64,000 nucleotides of DNA from Nitrospira sp. SG-bin1 (GTDB lineage Bacteria > Nitrospirota > Nitrospiria > Nitrospirales > Nitrospiraceae): positions 1 through 64,000 of the forward strand of contig LVWS01000005.1 of the NCBI GenBank assembly GCA_002083365.1. Reading direction: 5' to 3'. The notes beneath the pieces are model-generated. The model was not told where the DNA came from. It made no database searches and saw only the letters and a list, made by a program, of their open reading frames with translations. The position numbers were made by a program, and so were the translations under genes. Positions 62,378 to 64,000 of the stretch are shown here, piece after piece. Each line of letters starts with the position of its first letter. Position 1 is the stretch's first letter.

Positions 62378-63556
62378 ATGAACCACACCTATGACGTCAT
62401 CGTGGTCGGGAGTGGACCGGCCGGGGCTTGCGCGGCTTGGTGGCTGGCGAAGGCGGGCATGGCGGTCGCCGTGATCGAGAAGGCCGCGCCGCCGCGGTAC
62501 AAGACCTGCGGCGGTGGAATCGTGGGGCGAGCCATGCAGGCCTTGCCCATTGAGGTGCGTCACGTCGTCGAACAAGACTGTCATGCCGCGCAATTGAATG
62601 TGTTTCCCACCGGGCTTTCCTTCACAACCCATCGAAAAGCCCCCATCGTCTGCATGACGATGCGCGATCAGTTTGATTTCGCGCTGCTGTCCGCCGCTGA
62701 AGCGGCCGGAGCCACGGTACACCAACGCTGTGCCGTTGAGGACGTTTCGTATCACGGTGATTTTGTCACGGTCACTACCCACGTCGGCGCGATGAGCGCC
62801 AAGTTCGTCGTGGCAGCCGATGGAGCGCTCGGCACCGTCGCACGCACAATGGGAATGGCGGATGGACGTATGCTCATTCCGGCGCTTGAATACGAAGTAA
62901 CGGTGCCTCGTGATCGCTTGGACACCTTTCACGGCACCGCGAGATTTGATTTTGGCTTGCTTCCTCACGGATATGCCTGGGCCTTTCCGAAACGACAGTA
63001 TCTCTCGATCGGTGTCCTGTCGATGACGAAGAGCGGGTGCGATCTCAAACGGGCGATCGCGCGCTATCTCGGCCTGCTTGGTTGCGGTGAGGTCGTCCGG
63101 ATCGAACCACATGGTTATGTCATTCCCGTCCGACCGCGCAAAGGGCCGTTTGCCGACACACGCGTCCTGCTGGTGGGGGACGCCGCCGGCTTCGCCGATC
63201 CCGTCACCGGAGAAGGCATTTCGTTCGCCATTCGCAGCGGTCTGCTGGCGGCACAAGCCTTGGTTGACGGACAACTTGACGAGAAGTCCGTCAGCATCGC
63301 CTACGGCCGTTTGCTGGCTCAGATGATTTTGCCGGAACTGCGCACAGGACGGGTGCTGGCCCGACTGTTGTATGACGTTCCTCGGATACGCTCGTGGGCG
63401 TTTTCACAACAAGGGCAGCGCCTCTGCGAAGCGGTGACGGACGTGATGGCGGGGGAACGGACCTATCGAAATCTGGCGTTCAATTCCCGACCCCTATTCC
63501 GGCTGCTGAGACCGCGCTCCTTCAGGAAGGCGGGATACCGACCTGCTCGGCCGTGA
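62378..63556 (+). CDS. geranylgeranyl-reductase-family FAD oxidoreductase
   Basis: 392 residues. FAD motif VIVVGSGPAGACAAWWLAKA, then RYKTCGGGIVGRAM with the conserved Cys-Gly-Gly-Gly of the geranylgeranyl reductase group, and later LLVGDAAGFADPVTGEGIS. These enzymes reduce isoprenoid double bonds, as in menaquinone, phytyl or archaeal lipid chains, or act on related lipids. Substrate cannot be read from sequence. Single gene; a terminator-like structure spans its stop and the convergent gene. Confidence 0.88.
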   Translation: MNHTYDVIVVGSGPAGACAAWWLAKAGMAVAVIEKAAPPRYKTCGGGIVGRAMQALPIEVRHVVEQDCHAAQLNVFPTGLSFTTHRKAPIVCMTMRDQFDFALLSAAEAAGATVHQRCAVEDVSYHGDFVTVTTHVGAMSAKFVVAADGALGTVARTMGMADGRMLIPALEYEVTVPRDRLDTFHGTARFDFGLLPHGYAWAFPKRQYLSIGVLSMTKSGCDLKRAIARYLGLLGCGEVVRIEPHGYVIPVRPRKGPFADTRVLLVGDAAGFADPVTGEGISFAIRSGLLAAQALVDGQLDEKSVSIAYGRLLAQMILPELRTGRVLARLLYDVPRIRSWAFSQQGQRLCEAVTDVMAGERTYRNLAFNSRPLFRLLRPRSFRKAGYRPARP

Positions 63557-63586
63557 TGAGACCGAGCAGGGACGGCAGTCCTGTTT
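63542..63586. terminator. terminator between convergent genes
   Basis: CCTGCTCGG (63542-63550) pairs perfectly with CCGAGCAGG (63562-63570). A second stem, CAGGGAC/GTCCTG (63567-63583), ends directly in TTTT. The two stems share bases and would compete. The second looks like an intrinsic terminator for the plus-strand gene, whose stop lies in the first loop. Confidence 0.6.
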
Positions 63587-63598
63587 TATCGTTGGAAT

Positions 63599-64000
63599 TT
63601 AGAAGCGCAAGGACAATCCTGCGATGACGTGATGAGAGTTGTAGGTCGTCTTGAATTCTTCCGTGGCGGGGGCCGGTACGGTGTTTTGATATTCCAATGC
63701 GGTCGTGAAGTGGGTGAAGCGATATTGCGCGAACGCCCCGATCTGTTTCGTGACCATGACGGTCACGCCGGCGTCGACCTTGGCGCCGACTGAGGCGTCG
63801 GTGGAACTTTGCCCGCCCGGCTGCACAAACGTGTTTTGACCGGCGTAGGTAATGAATACCGCGGGCCCGGCGGCGAGATACGGCTGCACGCGCCCATGGA
63901 CGAATTGTTCATCCCGCAGCAGCGGGAGCCGCAGACGCAGCACGTCGAACCCGATTCCCCAGGCCGGTAAGCTCCAATGGGCGAACTGCGTGGTGGTCCC
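63599..64000 (-). CDS. outer-membrane beta-barrel protein (partial)
   Basis: The start lies beyond the window. The visible 133 codons show alternating beta strands: VRPYLAAGPA-like VQPYLAAGPAVFITYAG, VGAKVDAGVTVMVTKQ, AFAQYRFTHFTTALEYQ, and a C-terminal HHVIAGLSLRF ending in Phe, the outer-membrane insertion signal. It fits the OmpA/OmpW-like eight-strand barrel type (OMP_b-brl). Function is unknown. Confidence 0.8.
   Translation of the reverse strand, partial: GTTTQFAHWSLPAWGIGFDVLRLRLPLLRDEQFVHGRVQPYLAAGPAVFITYAGQNTFVQPGGQSSTDASVGAKVDAGVTVMVTKQIGAFAQYRFTHFTTALEYQNTVPAPATEEFKTTYNSHHVIAGLSLRF

Noticed and set aside
62225..63274. Minus-strand frame of 349 codons opposite the geranylgeranyl-reductase-like gene
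   Set aside because: Shadow frame; the plus strand has FAD motifs throughout.
1..64000. CRISPR arrays, tRNA and rRNA genes
   Set aside because: No regularly spaced repeats and no cloverleaf or rRNA sequence were recognised in the intergenic stretches.

Overview
The window reads as a Gram-negative bacterial chromosome of moderately high GC. It has LPS export and lipid A genes, a TonB-dependent receptor, lipoproteins and a beta-barrel porin. The large cobalamin block, the SmbP-like histidine-rich protein and the general gene style suggest the Nitrospira group (Nitrospirota). That assignment is an inference, because no rRNA or other marker is present. I saw no tRNA, rRNA or CRISPR array.

Layout. 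(1) 1-7.8 kb: an envelope glycan or glycolipid block with a GMC oxidoreductase, a GT39-like membrane glycosyltransferase, a GT2 glycosyltransferase, a UDP-galactopyranose-mutase-like flavoprotein and an alkaline-phosphatase-superfamily protein, ending in a wrecked flippase-like (LPG_synthase_TM) fragment. (2) 7.9-9.4 kb: a lipoprotein, a small anchored protein and convergent rpmB (L28). (3) 9.6-25.8 kb: two cobalamin riboswitch operons. The first carries btuF-btuC-btuD and a nitrilase. The second carries btuB, cbiA, a Cys-rich small protein, bluB, a PduO-type adenosyltransferase, cobU, cobT, cobS, cbiB, a cobD-like decarboxylase, cbiZ and cbiP, mostly joined by overlapping stop/start codons. 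Together they give B12 uptake, cobinamide salvage, corrin amidation, lower-ligand synthesis and nucleotide-loop assembly; the early corrin-ring genes are not here.

(4) 25.9-37.5 kb: a Chp/Pil-Chp-like chemosensory operon. It has a CheY-like regulator, three CheW-like proteins, a PilJ-like transducer, a CheA/REC hybrid with three Hpt-like domains, a REC-coiled-coil protein, a protein with a degenerate Hpt, an ExeA-like ATPase and a degenerate HD-GYP protein. No CheR or CheB is present. This is the best candidate in the window for an undescribed system. (5) 38.4-43.6 kb, minus strand: lptF-lptG-fabF-acp-lpxD, an outer-membrane lipid operon with a good sigma70-type promoter. The ACP carries an unusual Lys/Ala/Pro tail.

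(6) 43.9-55.5 kb: cspA, a TPR protein, a 2-hydroxyacid dehydrogenase divergent from a GlcD/Fe-S fusion, a ThiS-like protein, a TrkA-type K+ channel, a DUF6279 lipoprotein, a beta-propeller protein and a DAACS transporter. (7) 55.5-61.4 kb: a scarred accessory region. It holds a collapsed type I restriction hsdR cut by an IS5-family element, a DUF72 protein, a HepT remnant, a GC-rich VUT transporter, SmbP and the remains of a HigBA-like toxin-antitoxin pair. (8) 61.4-64 kb: a YugP-like peptidase, a geranylgeranyl-reductase-family flavoprotein, a terminator and a truncated outer-membrane barrel.
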